This document shows positions 52,590 through 64,000 of a DNA stretch of 64,000 bases, in pieces. Location of the stretch: contig CP114481.1 of NCBI GenBank assembly GCA_027186245.1, forward strand, positions 21,855,501-21,919,500, in the 5' to 3' direction. The position numbers and the translations under genes were made by a program. Below the pieces are notes generated by a model that was not told the origin of the DNA, ran no database searches, and worked only from the letters and a program-made list of their open reading frames with translations. Source of the DNA: Coriaria nepalensis (lineage: Eukaryota; Streptophyta; Magnoliopsida; Cucurbitales; Coriariaceae). The first letter of the stretch is position 1; each line of letters opens with the position of its first letter.

Positions 52590-53810
52590 AACATTATTTT
52601 CTTACATAAGTTGCAATTAATCTACTGAAGACAACAATGCATTATTTGAGCATTAAAAAGCATATCACTCAGTGTTTTCAATCATTAAATTGTTTGAAGG
52701 CACTTCGAACCAATTCTATTTTTGAATTGAGAACACGACTTTCATGCATAACTTGCACTTGAGCTATTGAGGGCAACTATTCATTTTTTTAGCCTTAAAG
52801 TCATATTATTGCGTCTCTTTTAGTCATTAAATCTTTCTAAATCACTTCGAACGAAATTCGGCCTTTAAACATGACTTTCGTGCATAACTTGCAGTTGATC
52901 TATTGAAGGCAACAATGCATTTGTTTAGCCTTAAAGTCATGTCACTGAGTCTCTTCTAGTCATTAAATCATTCAAAATTAATTTGAACGAATTCTATTTT
53001 CGCCCTTCAAACATTATTTTCTTACATAACTTGCAATTAATCTACTGAAGACAACAATGCATTAATTGAGCATTAAAAAGCATATCACTCAGTCTTTTCA
53101 ATCATTAAATTGTTTGAAGGCACTTCGAACCAATTCTATTTTTGAATTTAGAACACGACTTTCATGCATAACTTGCACTTGAGCTATTGAAGGCAACTAT
53201 TCATTTTTTTAGCCTTGAAGTCATATTATTACGTCTCTTTTAGTCATTTAATCTTTCTAAATCACTTCGAACGAAATTCGGCCTTTAAACATGACTTTCG
53301 TGCATAACTTGCACTTGATCTATTGAAGGTAACAATGCATTTGTTTAGCCTTAAAGTCATGTCACTGAGTCTGTTCTAGTCATTAAATCATTCTAAATTA
53401 ATTCGAACGAATTCTATTTTCGCCCTTCAAACATTATTTTCTTACATAACTTGCAATTAATCTACTGAAGACAACAATGCATTATTTGAGCATTAAAAAG
53501 CATAGCACTCAGTCTTTTCAATCATTAAATTGTTTGAAGGCACTTCGAACCAATTCTATTTTTGAATTTCGAACACGACTTTCATACATAACTTGGACTT
53601 GATCTATTGAAGGCAACTATTCATATTTTTAGCCTTAAAGTCATATTATTGCATCTCTTTTAGTCATTAAATCTTTCTAAATCACTTCGAACGAAATTCG
53701 GCCTTTAAACATGACTTTCGTGCATAACTTGCAGTTGATCTATTGAAGGCAACAATGCATTTGTTTAGCCTTAAAGTCATGTCACTGAGTCTCTTCTAGT
53801 CATTAAATCA
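52590..53810. repeat. Block repeated at 55948-57168 (offset 3,358 bp, 8 units)
   Basis: Shared markers are CATAAGTTGCAATTAATC, GCATTATTTGAGC, TGAATTGAGAACACG, AATTTGAACGAATTC, AGCCTTGAAGTCATATTATTACG, GTCATTTAATC, TGCACTTGATCTATTGAAGGTAAC, AAGCATAGCACTC, GAATTTCGAACACGAC and CATACATAACTTGGAC. The offset falls 2 bp short of eight units because two 1-bp deletions lie in between. The match stops near 53810, where CAAATTTAATTC meets CAAAATTAATTTG. Confidence 0.83.
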
Positions 53811-54261
53811 TTCAAATTTAATTCGAACGAATTCTATTTTCGCCCTTCAAACATTATTTTCTTACATAACTTGCAATTAATCTACTGAAGACAACAATGC
53901 ATTAATTGAGCATTAAAAAGCATATCACTCAGTCTTTTCAATCATTAAATTGTTTGAAGGAACTTCGAACCAATTCTATTTTTGAATTTAGAACACGACT
54001 TTCATGCATAACTTGCACTTGAGCTATTGAAGGCAACTATTCATTTTTTTAGCCTTAAAGTCTTATTATTGCGTCTCTTTTAGTCATTAAATCTTTCTAA
54101 ATCACTTCGAACGAAATTCAGCCTTTAAACATGACTTTCGTGCATAACTTGCAGTTGATCTATTGAAGGCAACAATGCATTTGTTTAGCCTTAAAGTCAT
54201 GTCACTGAGTCTCTTCTTGTCTTTAAATCATTCAAAATTAATTCGAACGAATTGTATTTTC

Positions 54262-55199
54262 GCCCTTCAAACATTATTTTCTTACATAACTTGCAATTAA
54301 TCTATTGAAGACAACAATGAATTATTTTACCATTAAAAAGCACATGACCCAGTCTTTTCAATCATTAAATTGTTTGAAGGCATTTCGAACCAATTCTATT
54401 TTTGAATTTAGAACACGACTTTCATGCATAACTTGCACTTGATCTATTGAGGGCAACTATTCATTTTTTTAGCCTTAAAGTCATACTATTGCGTCTCTTT
54501 TAGTCATTAAAGCTTTCTTAATCACTTCGAACGAAATTCGGCCATTAAACATGACTTTCGTGCATAACTTGCAGTTGATCTATTGAAGGCAACAATGAAT
54601 TTGTTTAGCCATAAAGTCATGTCACTGAGTCTTTCTGGTCATTAAATCATTCTAAATTAATTCGAAAGAATTCTATTTTTGCCCTTCAAACATTATTTTC
54701 TTACATAACTTGCAATTAATCTATTGAAGACAACAATGAATTATTTTACCATTAAAAAGCACATGACTCAGTCTTTTCAATCATTAAATTGTTTGAAGGC
54801 ATTTCGAACCAATTCTATTTTTGAATTTAGAACACGACTTTCATGCATAACTTGCACTTGATCTATTGAGGGCAACTATTCATTTTTTTAGCCTTAAAGT
54901 CATACTATTGCGTCTCTTTTAGTCATTAAAGCTTTCTAAATCACTTCGAACGAAATTCGGCCATTAAACATGACTTTCGTGCATAACTTGCAGTTGATCT
55001 ATTGAAGGCAACAATGAATTTGTTTAGCCTTAAAGTCATGTCACTGAGTCTTTCTAGTCATTAAATCATTCTAAATTAATTCGAAAGAATTCTATTTTTG
55101 CCCTTCAAACATTATTTTCTTACATAACTTGCAATTAATCTATTGAAGACAACAATGAATTATTTTACCATTAAAAAGCACATGACTCAGTCTTTTCAA
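54262..55199. repeat. Tandem duplication of a single 419-bp unit
   Basis: Positions 54262-54780 match 54681-55199 at an offset of 419. Shared markers are AAGGCATTTCGAACC, GAGGGCAACTATTC, AAGTCATACTATTGCG, CATTAAAGCTTTC, ACAATGAATTTGTTTAGCC and the 1-bp deletion GAGTCTTTCT near 54632 and 55051. Small differences (CCATAAAG against CCTTAAAG, TTCTGGTC against TTCTAGTC, CTTTCTTAATC against CTTTCTAAATC) have since accumulated. Confidence 0.82.
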
Positions 55200-55947
55200 T
55201 TATTAAATTGTTTGAAGGCACTTCAAACCAATTCTATTTTTGAATTGAGAACACGACTTTCATGCATAACTTGCACTTGAGCTATTGAGGGCAACTATTC
55301 ATTTTTTTAGCCTTAAAGTCATATTATTGCGTCTCTTTTAGTCATTAAATCTTTCTAAATCACTTCGAACGAAATTCGGCCTTTAAACATGACTTTCGTG
55401 CATAACTTGCAGTTGATCTATTGAAGGCAACAATGCATTTGTTTAGCCTTAAAGTCATGTCACTGAGTCTCTTCTAGTCATTAAATCATTCTAAATTAAT
55501 TCGAACGAATTCTATTTTCGCCCTTCAAACATTATTTTCTTACATAACTTGCAATTAATCTACTGAAGACAACAATGCATTAATTGAGCATTAAAAAGCA
55601 TATCACTCAGTCTTTTCAATCATTAAATTGTTTGAAGGCACTTCGAACCAATTCTATTTTTGAATTTAGAACACGACTATCATGCATAACTTGCACTTGA
55701 GCTACTGAAGGCAACTATTCATTTTTTTAGCCTTGAAGTCATATTATTGCGTCTCTTTTAGTCATTAAATCTTTCTAAATCACTTCGAACGAAATTCGGC
55801 CTTTAAACATGACTTTCGTGCATAACTTGTGGTTGATCTATTGAAGGCAACAATGCATTTGTTTAGCCTTACAGTCATGTCACTGAGTCTGTTCTAGTCA
55901 TTAAATCATTCTAAATTAATTCGAACGAATTCTATTTTCGCCCTTCA

Positions 55948-57168
55948 AACATTATTTTCTTACATAAGTTGCAATTAATCTACTGAAGACAACAATGCAT
56001 TATTTGAGCATTAAAAAGCATATCACTCAGTGTTTTCAATCATTAAATTGTTTGAAGGCACTTCGAACCAATTCTATTTTTGAATTGAGAACACGACTTT
56101 CATGCATAACTTGCACTTGAGCTATTGAGGGCAACTATTCATTTTTTTAGCCTTAAAGTCATATTATTGCGTCTCTTTTAGTCATTAAATCTTTCTAAAT
56201 CACTTCGAACGAAATTCGGCCTTTAAACATGACTTTCGTGCATAACTTGCAGTTGATCTATTGAAGGCAACAATGCATTTGTTTAGCCTTAAAGTCATGT
56301 CACTGAGTCTCTTCTAGTCATTAAATCATTCAAAATTAATTTGAACGAATTCTATTTTCGCCCTTCAAACATTATTTTCTTACATAACTTGCAATTAATC
56401 TACTGAAGACAACAATGCATTAATTGAGCATTAAAAAGCATATCACTCAGTCTTTTCAATCATTAAATTGTTTGAAGGCACTTCGAACCAATTCTATTTT
56501 TGAATTTAGAACACGACTTTCATGCATAACTTGCACTTGAGCTATTGAAGGCAACTATTCATTTTTTTAGCCTTGAAGTCATATTATTACGTCTCTTTTA
56601 GTCATTTAATCTTTCTAAATCACTTCGAACGAAATTCGGCCTTTAAACATGACTTTCGTGCATAACTTGCACTTGATCTATTGAAGGTAACAATGCATTT
56701 GTTTAGCCTTAAAGTCATGTCACTGAGTCTGTTCTAGTCATTAAATCATTCTAAATTAATTCGAACGAATTCTATTTTCGCCCTTCAAACATTATTTTCT
56801 TACATAAGTTGCAATTAATCTACTGAAGACAACAATGCATTATTTGAGCATTAAAAAGCATAGCACTCAGTCTTTTCAATCATTAAATTGTTTGAAGGCA
56901 CTTCGAACCAATTCTATTTTTGAATTTCGAACACGACTTTCATACATAACTTGGACTTGATCTATTGAAGGCAACTATTCATATTTTTAGCCTTAAAGTC
57001 ATATTATTGCATCTCTTTTAGTCATTAAATCTTTCTAAATCACTTCGAACGAAATTCGGCCTTTAAACATGACTTTCGTGCATAACTTGCAGTTGATCTA
57101 TTGAAGGCAACAATGCATTTGTTTAGCCTTAAAGTCATGTCACTGAGTCTCTTCTAGTCATTAAATCA
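55948..57168. repeat. Second copy of the 52590-53810 block
   Basis: This is the downstream partner, matching in all the rare markers listed there. A further partial echo follows at about 57160-57560 (CCTTGAAGTCATGTTATTACG and TTGAAGGTAACAATG), which suggests that an additional copy of one unit was appended and then diverged. Confidence 0.82.
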
Positions 57169-58519
57169 TTCAAAATTAATTTGAATGAATTCTATTTTCG
57201 CCCTTCAAACATTATTTTCTTACATAACTTGCAATTAATCTACTGAAGACAACAATGCATTAATTGAGCATTAAAAAGCATATCACTCAGTCTTTTCAAT
57301 CATTAAATTGTTTGAAGGCACTTCGAACCAATTCTATTTTTGAATTTAGAACACGACTTTCATGCATAACTTGCACTTGAGCTATTGAAGGCAACTATTC
57401 ATTTTTTTAGCCTTGAAGTCATGTTATTACGTCTCTTTTAGTCATTAAATCTTTCTAAATCACTTCGAACGAAATTCGGCCTTTAAACATGACTTTCGTG
57501 CATAACTTGCAGTTGATCTATTGAAGGTAACAATGCATTTGTTTAGCCTTAAAGTCATGTCACTGAGTCTGTTCTTGTCATTAAATCATTCAAAATTAAT
57601 TCGAACGAATTCTATTTTCGCCCTTCAAACATTATTTTCTAACATAACTTGCAATTAATCTACTGAAGACAACAATGCATTAATGGAGCATTAAAAAGAA
57701 TATCACTCAGTCTTTTCAATCATTAAATTGTTTGAAGGCACTTCGAACCAATTCTATTTTTGAATTTAGAACACGACTTTCATGCATAACTTGCACTTGA
57801 TCTATTGAAGGCAACTATTCATTTTTTTAGCCTGAAAGTCATATTATTGCGTCTCTTTCAGTCATTAAATCTTTCTGAATCACTTCGAATGAAATTCGGC
57901 CTTTGAACATGACTGTCGTGCATAACTTGCAGTTGATCTATTGAAGGCAACAATGCATTTGTTTAGCCTTAAAGTCATGTCACTGAGTCTCTTTTAGTCA
58001 TTAAATCATTCAAAATTAATTCGAACGAATTCTATTTTCGCCCGTCAAACATTATTTTCTTATATAACTTGCAATTAATCTATTGAAGACAACAATGAAT
58101 TATTTTAGCATTAAAAAGCACATGACTCAGTCTTTTCAATCATTAAATTGTTTGAAAGCACTTCGAACCAATTCTATTTTTGAATTTAGAACACGACTTT
58201 CATGCATAACTTGCACTTGAGCTATTGAAGGCAACTATTCATTTTTTTTGCCTTAAAGTCATATTATTGGGTCTCTTTTAGTCATTAAATCTTTCTAAAT
58301 CACTTCGAACGAAATTCAGCCTTTAAACATGACTTTCGTGCATAACTTGCAGTTGATCTATTGAAGGCACCAATGCATTTGTTTAGCGTTAAAGACATGT
58401 CACTGAGTCTCTTCTAGTCATTAAATCATTCAAAATTAATTCGAAAGAATTCTATTTTCGCCCTTCAAACATTATTTTCTTACATAACTTGCAATTAATC
58501 TACTGAAGACAACAATGCA

Positions 58520-60369
58520 TTATTTTGGCATTAAAAAGCATATCACTCAGTCTTTTCAATCATTAAATTGTTTGAAGGCACTTCGAACCAATTCTATTTT
58601 TGAATTTAGAACACGACTTTCATGCATAACTTGCACTTGAGCTATTGAAGGCAACTATTCATTTTTTTAGCCTTAAAGTCATATTATTGCGTCTCTTTTA
58701 GTCATTAGATCTTTCTAAATCACTTCGAACGAAATTCAACCTTGAAACATGACTTTCGTGCATAACTTGCAGTTGATCTATTGAAGGCAACAATGCATTT
58801 GTTTAGCCTTAAAGTCATGTCACTGAGTCAGTTCTAGTCATTAAATCATTCTAAATTAATTCGAACGAATTCTATTTTCGCCCTTCAAACATTATTTTCT
58901 TACATAACTTGCAATTAATCTACTGAAGACAACATTGCTTTATTTTGGCATTAAAAAGCATATCACTCAGTCTTTTCAATCATTAAATTGTTTGAAGGCA
59001 CTTCGAACCAATTCTATTTTTGAATTTAGAACACGACTTTCATGCATAACTTGCATTTGAGCTATTGAACGCAACTATTCATTTTTTTAGCCTTAAAGTC
59101 ATATTATTGCGTCTCTTTTAGTCATTAGATCTTTCTAAATCACTTCGAACGAAATTCAACCTTTAAACATGACTTTCGTGCATAACTTGCAGTTGATCTA
59201 TTGAAGGCAACAATGCATTTGTTTAGCCTTAAAGTCATGTCACTGAGTCTGTTCTTGTCATTAAATCATTCTAAATTAATTCGAACGAATTCTATTTTCG
59301 CCCTTTAAACATTATTTTCTTACATAACTTGCAATTAATCTACTGAAGACAACAATGCATTATTTTAACATTAAAAAGCATATCACTCAGTCTTTTCAAT
59401 CATTAAATTGTTTGAAGGCACTTCGAACCAATTCTATTTTTGAATTTAGAACACGACTTTCATGCATAACTTGCACTTGAGCTATTGAAGGCAACTATTC
59501 ATTTTTTTAGCCTTAAAGTCATATTATTGCGTCTCTTTTAGTCATTAGATCTTTCTAAATCACTTCGAACGAAATTCAACCTTGAAACATGACTTTCGTG
59601 CATAACTTGCAGTTGATCTATTGAAGGCAACAATGCATTTGTTTAGCCTTAAAGTCATGTCACTGAGTCAGTTCTAGTAATTAAATCATTCTAAATTAAT
59701 TCGAACGAATTCTATTTTCACCCTTCAAACATTATTTTCTTACATAACTTGCAATTAATCTACTGAAGACAACAATGCTTTATTTTGGCATTAAAAAGCA
59801 TATCACTCAGTCTTTTCAATCATTAAATTGTTTGAAGGCACTTCGAACCAATTCTATTTTTGAATTTAGAACACGACTTTCATGCATAACTTGCATTTGA
59901 GCTATTGAAGGCAACTATTCATTTTTTTAGCCTTAAAGTCATATTATTGCGTCTCTTTTAGTCATTAGATCTTTCTAAATCACTTCGAACGAAATTCAAC
60001 CTTTAAACATGACTTTCGTGCATAACTTGCAGTTGATCTATTGAAGGCAACAATGCATTTGTTTAGCCTTAAAGTCATGTCACTGAGTCTGTTCTTGTCA
60101 TTAAATCATTCTAAATTAATTCGAACGAATTCTATTTTCGCCCTTTAAACATTATTTTCTTACATAACTTGCAATTAATCTACTGAAGACAACAATGCAT
60201 TATTTTAACATTAAAAAGCATATATCTCAGTCTTTTCAATCATTAAATTGTTTGAAGGCACTTCGAACCAATTCTATTTTTGAATTTAGAACACGACTTT
60301 CATGCATAACTTGCACTTGAGCTATTGAAGGCAACTATTCATTTTTTTAGCCTTAAAGTCATATTATTG
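58520..60369. repeat. Tandem duplication of a 2-unit (840 bp) block
   Basis: Positions 58520-59529 match 59360-60369 at an offset of 840. Shared markers are GTCATTAGATC, AAATTCAACCTTGAAAC, GAGTCAGTTCTAG, TGCTTTATTTTGGC, CTTGCATTTGAGC and TTATTTTAACATTAAA. About six differences are visible, for example TTCGCCC at 58877 against TTCACCC at 59717. Confidence 0.84.
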
Positions 60370-62131
60370 GGTCTCTTTTAGTCATTAAATCTTTCTAAAT
60401 CACTTCGAACGAAATTCGGCCTTTAAACATGACTTTCGTGCATTACTTGCAGTTGATCGATTGAAGGCAACAATGCATTTGTTTAGCCTTAAAGTCATGT
60501 CACTGAGTCTCTTCTAGTCAGTAAATCATTCTAAATTAATTCGAACGAATTCTATTTTCGCCCTTCAAACGTTATTTTCTTACATAACTTGCAATTAATC
60601 TACTGAAGACAACAATGCATTAATTGAGCATTAAAAAGCATATCACTCAGTCTTTTCAATCATTAAATTGTTTGAAGGCACTTCGAACCAATTCTATTTT
60701 TGAATTTAGAACACGACTTTCATGCATAACTTGCACTTGAGCTATTGAAGGCAACTATTCATTTTTTTAGCCTGAAAGTCATATTATTGCGTCTCTTTTA
60801 GTCATTAAATCTTTCTAAATCACTTCGAACGAAATTCAGCCTTTAAACATGACTTTCGTGCATAACTTGCAGTTGATCTATTGAAGGCAACAATGCATTT
60901 GTTTAGCCTGAAAGTCATGTCACTGAGTCTCTTCTGGTCATTAAATCATTCAAAATTAATTCGAACGAATTATATTTTTGCCCTCCAAACATTATTTTCT
61001 TACATAACTTGCAATTAATCTCCTGAAGACAACAATGCATTATTTTGGCATTAAAAAGCATATCACTCAGTCTTTTCAATCATTAAATTGTTTGAAGGCA
61101 CTTCGCACCAATTCTATTTTTGAATTTAGAACACGACTTTCATGCATAACTTCCACTTGATCTATTGAAGGCAACTATTCATTTTTTTAGCCTTAAAGTC
61201 ATATTATTGGGTCTCTTTTAGTCATTAAATCTTTCTAAATCACTTCGAACGAAATTCGGCCTTTAAACATGACTTTCGTGCATAACTTGCAGTTGATCTA
61301 TTGAAGGCAACAATGCATTTGTTTAGCCTTAAAGTCATGTCACTGAGTCTCTTCTTGTCATTAAATCATTCTAAATTAATTCGAACGAATTCTATTTTCG
61401 CCCTTCAAACGTTATTTTCTTACATAACTTGCAATTAATCTACTGAAGACAACAATGCATTAATTGAGCATTAAAAAGCATATCACTCAGTCTTTTCAAT
61501 CATTAAATTGTTTGAAGGCACTTCGAACCAATTCTATTTTTGAATTTAGAACACGACTTTCATGCATAACTTGCACTTGAGCTATTGAAGGCAACTATTC
61601 ATTTTTTTAGCTTGAAAGTCATATTATTGCGTCTCTTTTAGTCATTAAATCTTTCTAAATCACTTCGAACGAAATTCAGCCTTTAAACATGACTTTCGTG
61701 CATAACTTGCAGTTGATCTATTGAAGGCAACAATGCATTTGTTTAGCCTGAAAGTCATGTCACTGAGTCTCTTCTGGTCATTAAATCATTCAAAATTAAT
61801 TCGAACGAATTATATTTTTGCCCTCCAAACATTATTTTCTTACATAACTTGCAATTAATCTCCTGAAGACAACAATGCATTATTTTGGCATTAAAAAGCA
61901 TATCACTCAGTCTTTTCAATCATTAAATTGTTTGAAGGCACTTCGCACCAATTCTATTTTTGAATTTAGAACACGACTTTCATGCATAACTTCCACTTGA
62001 TCTATTGAAGGCAACTATTCATTTTTTTAGCCTTAAAGTCATATTATTGGGTCTCTTTTAGTCATTAAATCTTTCTAAATCACTTCGAACGAAATTCGGC
62101 CTTTAAACATGACTTTCGTGCATAACTTGCA
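60322..62131. repeat. Tandem duplication of a second 2-unit (840 bp) block
   Basis: Positions 60322-61291 match 61162-62131 at an offset of 840. Shared markers are CAAACGTTATTTTC, GTTTAGCCTGAAAG, TTCTGGTCATT, GAATTATATTTTTGCCCTCC, ATCTCCTGAAGAC, CTTCGCACC and ACTTCCACTTGATC. The GAATTATA variant removes the EcoRI site in two alternate units. Echoes of the set reappear at 63841-63970. Confidence 0.84.
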
Positions 62132-63833
62132 CTTGATCTATTGAAGGCAACAATGCATTTGTTTAGCCTTAAAGTCATGTCACTGAGTCTCTTCTACTGA
62201 TTAAATCATTCAAAATTAATTCGAACGAATTCTATTTTCGCCCTTCAAACATTATTTTCTTACATAACTTGCAATTAATCTACTGAAGACAACAATGCTT
62301 TATTTCGGCATTAAAAAGCATATCACTCAGTCTTTTCAATCATTAAATTGTTTGAAGGCACTTCGAACCAATTCTATTTTGGAATTTAGAACACGACTTT
62401 CATGCATAACTTGCACTTGATCTATTGAACGCAACTATTCATTATTTTAGCCTGAAAGTCATATTATTGCGTCTCTTTTAGTCATTAAATCTTTCTGAAT
62501 CACTTCGAATGAAATTCGGCCTTTAAACATGACTTTCGTGCATAACTTGCAGTTCATCTATTGAAGGCAACAATGCATTTGTTTAGCCTTAAAGTCATGT
62601 CACTGAGTCTCTTCTAGTCATTAAATCATTCAAAATTAATTCGAACGAATTCTATTTTCGCCCTTCAAACATTATTTTCTTACATAACTTGCAATTAATC
62701 TACTGAAGACAACAATGCATTATTTTGGCATTAAAAAGCATATCACTCAGTCTTTTCAATCATTAAATTGTTTGAAGGCACTTCGAACCAATTCTATTTT
62801 TGAATTTAGAACACGACTTTCATGCATAACTTGCACTTGATCTATTGAAGGCAACTATTCATTTTTTTAGCCTTAAAGTAATATTATTGCGTCTCTTTTA
62901 GTCATTAAATCTTTCTAAATCACTTCGAACGAAATTCAGCCTTTAAACATGACTTTCGTGCATCACTTGCAGTTGATCTATTGAAGGCAACAATGCATTT
63001 GTTTAACCTTAAAGTCATGTCACTGAGTCTGTTCTTGTCATTAAATCATTCAAAATTAATTCGAACGAATTCTATTTTCGCCCTTCAAACATTATTTTCT
63101 TACATAACTTGCAATTAATCTCCTGAAGACAACAATGCATTATTTTGGCATTAAAAAGCATATCACTCAGTCTTTTCAATCATTAAATTGTTTGAAGGCA
63201 CTTCGAACCAATTCTATTTTTGAATTTAGAACACGACTTTCATGCATAACTTGCACTTGATCTATTGAAGGCAACTATTCATTTTTTTAGCCTTAAAGTC
63301 ATATTATTGGGTCTCTTTTAGTCATTAAATCTTTCTAAATCACTTCGAACGAAATTCGGCCTTTAAACATGACTTTCGTGCATAACTTGCAGTTGATCTA
63401 TTGAAGGCAACAATGCATTTGTTTAGCCTTAAAGTCATGTCACTGAGTCTCTTCTAGTCATTAAATCATTCAAAATTAATTCGAACGAATTCTATTTTCG
63501 CCCGTCAAACATTATTTTCTTACGTAACTTGCAATTAATCTATTGAAGACAACAATGAATTATTTTACCATTAAAAACCACATGACTCAGTCTTTTCAAT
63601 CCGTAAATTGTTTGAAGGCACTTCGAACCAATTCTATTTTTGAATTTAGAACACGACTTTCATGCATAACTTGCACTTCATCTACTGAACGCAACTATTC
63701 ATATTTTTAGCCTGAAAGTCATATTATTGCGTCTCTTTTAGTCATTAAATCTTTCTGAATCACTTCGAATGAAATTCGGCCCTTAAACATGACTTTCTTG
63801 CATAACTTGCAGTTGATCTATTGAAGGCAACAA

Positions 63834-64000
63834 TGCATTTGTTTAGCCTGAAAGTCATGTCACTGAGTCTCTTCTGGTCATTAAATCATTCAAAATTAAT
63901 TCGAACGAATTCTATTTTCGCCCTCCAAACATTATTTTCTTACATGACTTGCAATAATCTCCTGAAGACAACAATGCATTATTTTGGCATTAAAAAGCAT
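63834..64000. repeat. Partial last unit; array continues past the window edge
   Basis: Subunit A starts at 63834. A 1-bp deletion (GCAATAATCTCC instead of GCAATTAATCTCC) lies at about 63955, and the window ends about 25 bases into subunit B. Nothing suggests that the array is ending here. Confidence 0.92.

Larger units (their letters stand above)
1..64000. repeat. Satellite DNA array, 420-bp trimeric higher-order repeat, about 152 units
   Basis: The same 420-bp sequence recurs head-to-tail from the first to the last base. Landmarks such as TGCATTTGTTTAGCCTTAAA stand at 421, 841, 1261, 1681 and so on, and the final unit starts at 63834. That makes 152 complete units (63,833 bp; 152 x 420 less a net 7 bp of indels) plus a partial unit. 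All units have the same orientation and the same A-B-C subunit order. No unique sequence, mobile element or gene interrupts them. By eye, neighbouring units differ at a few percent of positions, while some distant units are nearly identical. G+C is about 31%. No open frame spans a unit: within the first 42 bases of subunit A, stops occur in all three forward frames (TAG at 11, TGA at 31, TAG at 42) and reverse-strand stops in all three frames (16, 27, 41). The array is probably heterochromatic satellite of a eukaryote. Centromere function is possible but not shown. Confidence 0.98.

Noticed and set aside
1..64000. CRISPR array
   Set aside because: The repeats are hundreds of bases long and directly contiguous. 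There are no short repeats separated by unique spacers and no cas-like genes.
1..64000. Protein-coding genes or a repetitive-protein gene
   Set aside because: Stops fall in all six frames of each unit, and any short open frames recur with the repeat and show no start context or codon pattern.
1..64000. Transposon, LTR or Helitron inside or founding the array
   Set aside because: No coding remnant, terminal inverted repeat, LTR edge, poly-A tail or target-site duplication is visible. Every base belongs to the 420-bp unit.
1..64000. Telomeric or simple-sequence repeats
   Set aside because: No TTAGGG/TTAGG-type arrays or microsatellites are present; the short T and A runs are internal parts of the satellite unit.
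1..64000. Plasmid or phage origin with iterons
   Set aside because: Iterons are about 20 bp and lie beside a replication gene. Here the repeat is 420 bp, over 64 kb, with no gene.
1..64000. Identification of the host species
   Set aside because: I do not recognise this satellite family. AT-rich satellites of this kind occur in insects, other invertebrates, plants and vertebrates, so any name would be a guess.

Overview
The whole 64 kb window is one uninterrupted tandem satellite-DNA array. I found no protein-coding gene, RNA gene, transposon, CRISPR array or unique single-copy stretch on either strand. The repeat is AT-rich (about 31% G+C by hand count of the unit at 421-840) and has a 420-bp unit. 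I count 152 complete head-to-tail units (1-63833) plus 167 bp of the next one. The array runs off both window edges. Non-coding satellite in arrays of this size is typical of nuclear heterochromatin (centromeric, pericentromeric or subtelomeric) in a eukaryote assembled with long reads. I do not recognise the family and cannot name a species or clade from sequence alone.

Each 420-bp unit is a trimer of diverged but homologous subunits, A (142 bp), B (142 bp) and C (136 bp), always in the order A-B-C. The shared framework is a TTAAAGTCAT-like start, a central cATTAAATc segment, a TTCGAA-centred segment, and an end of the form CATAACTTGCA-nTTgATCTAtTGAAGgCAAC. C is 6 bp shorter than A and B because it lacks a TATTTT-like stretch just after the TTCGAA segment. 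This looks like an ancestral monomer of about 140 bp that became a trimeric higher-order repeat (HOR), after which the trimer itself was amplified.

A second level of structure lies above the trimer. Variant bases recur at offsets that are whole multiples of 420 bp, revealing nested duplications. They include a 9-unit (3,780 bp) tandem duplication at 5.6-13.2 kb, an overlapping 7-unit (2,940 bp) tandem duplication at 9.9-15.8 kb, a 14-unit-offset copy of a 2.3-kb block (20.5-22.9 and 26.4-28.8 kb), and a 6-unit (2,520 bp) tandem duplication at 30.5-35.6 kb with a third copy at 37.0-39.2 kb. A 13-unit-scale duplication (39.8-45.4 and 46.5-51.7 kb) has copies that differ by exactly one 420-bp unit. 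Shorter 1- and 2-unit duplications occupy 54.3-62.1 kb. Only 14 small indels are visible in the window, and none in the first 16,860 bp. Several are carried along as markers by the larger duplications.

Sequence variants also divide the array into domains. One A variant (reading TTTTTGCCCTCTAAATATT) and a C variant (CTTCCTTCGAAATTCGG) occur only in roughly the left 25 kb. A B variant (AATGCATTAATTGAGC) appears only from about 31.2 kb rightwards. This fits local amplification and homogenisation by unequal exchange and conversion. A near-palindromic TTCG-AA-CGAA dyad, conserved in A and C, is the best candidate in the unit for a protein-binding site; its function is not shown by the sequence.
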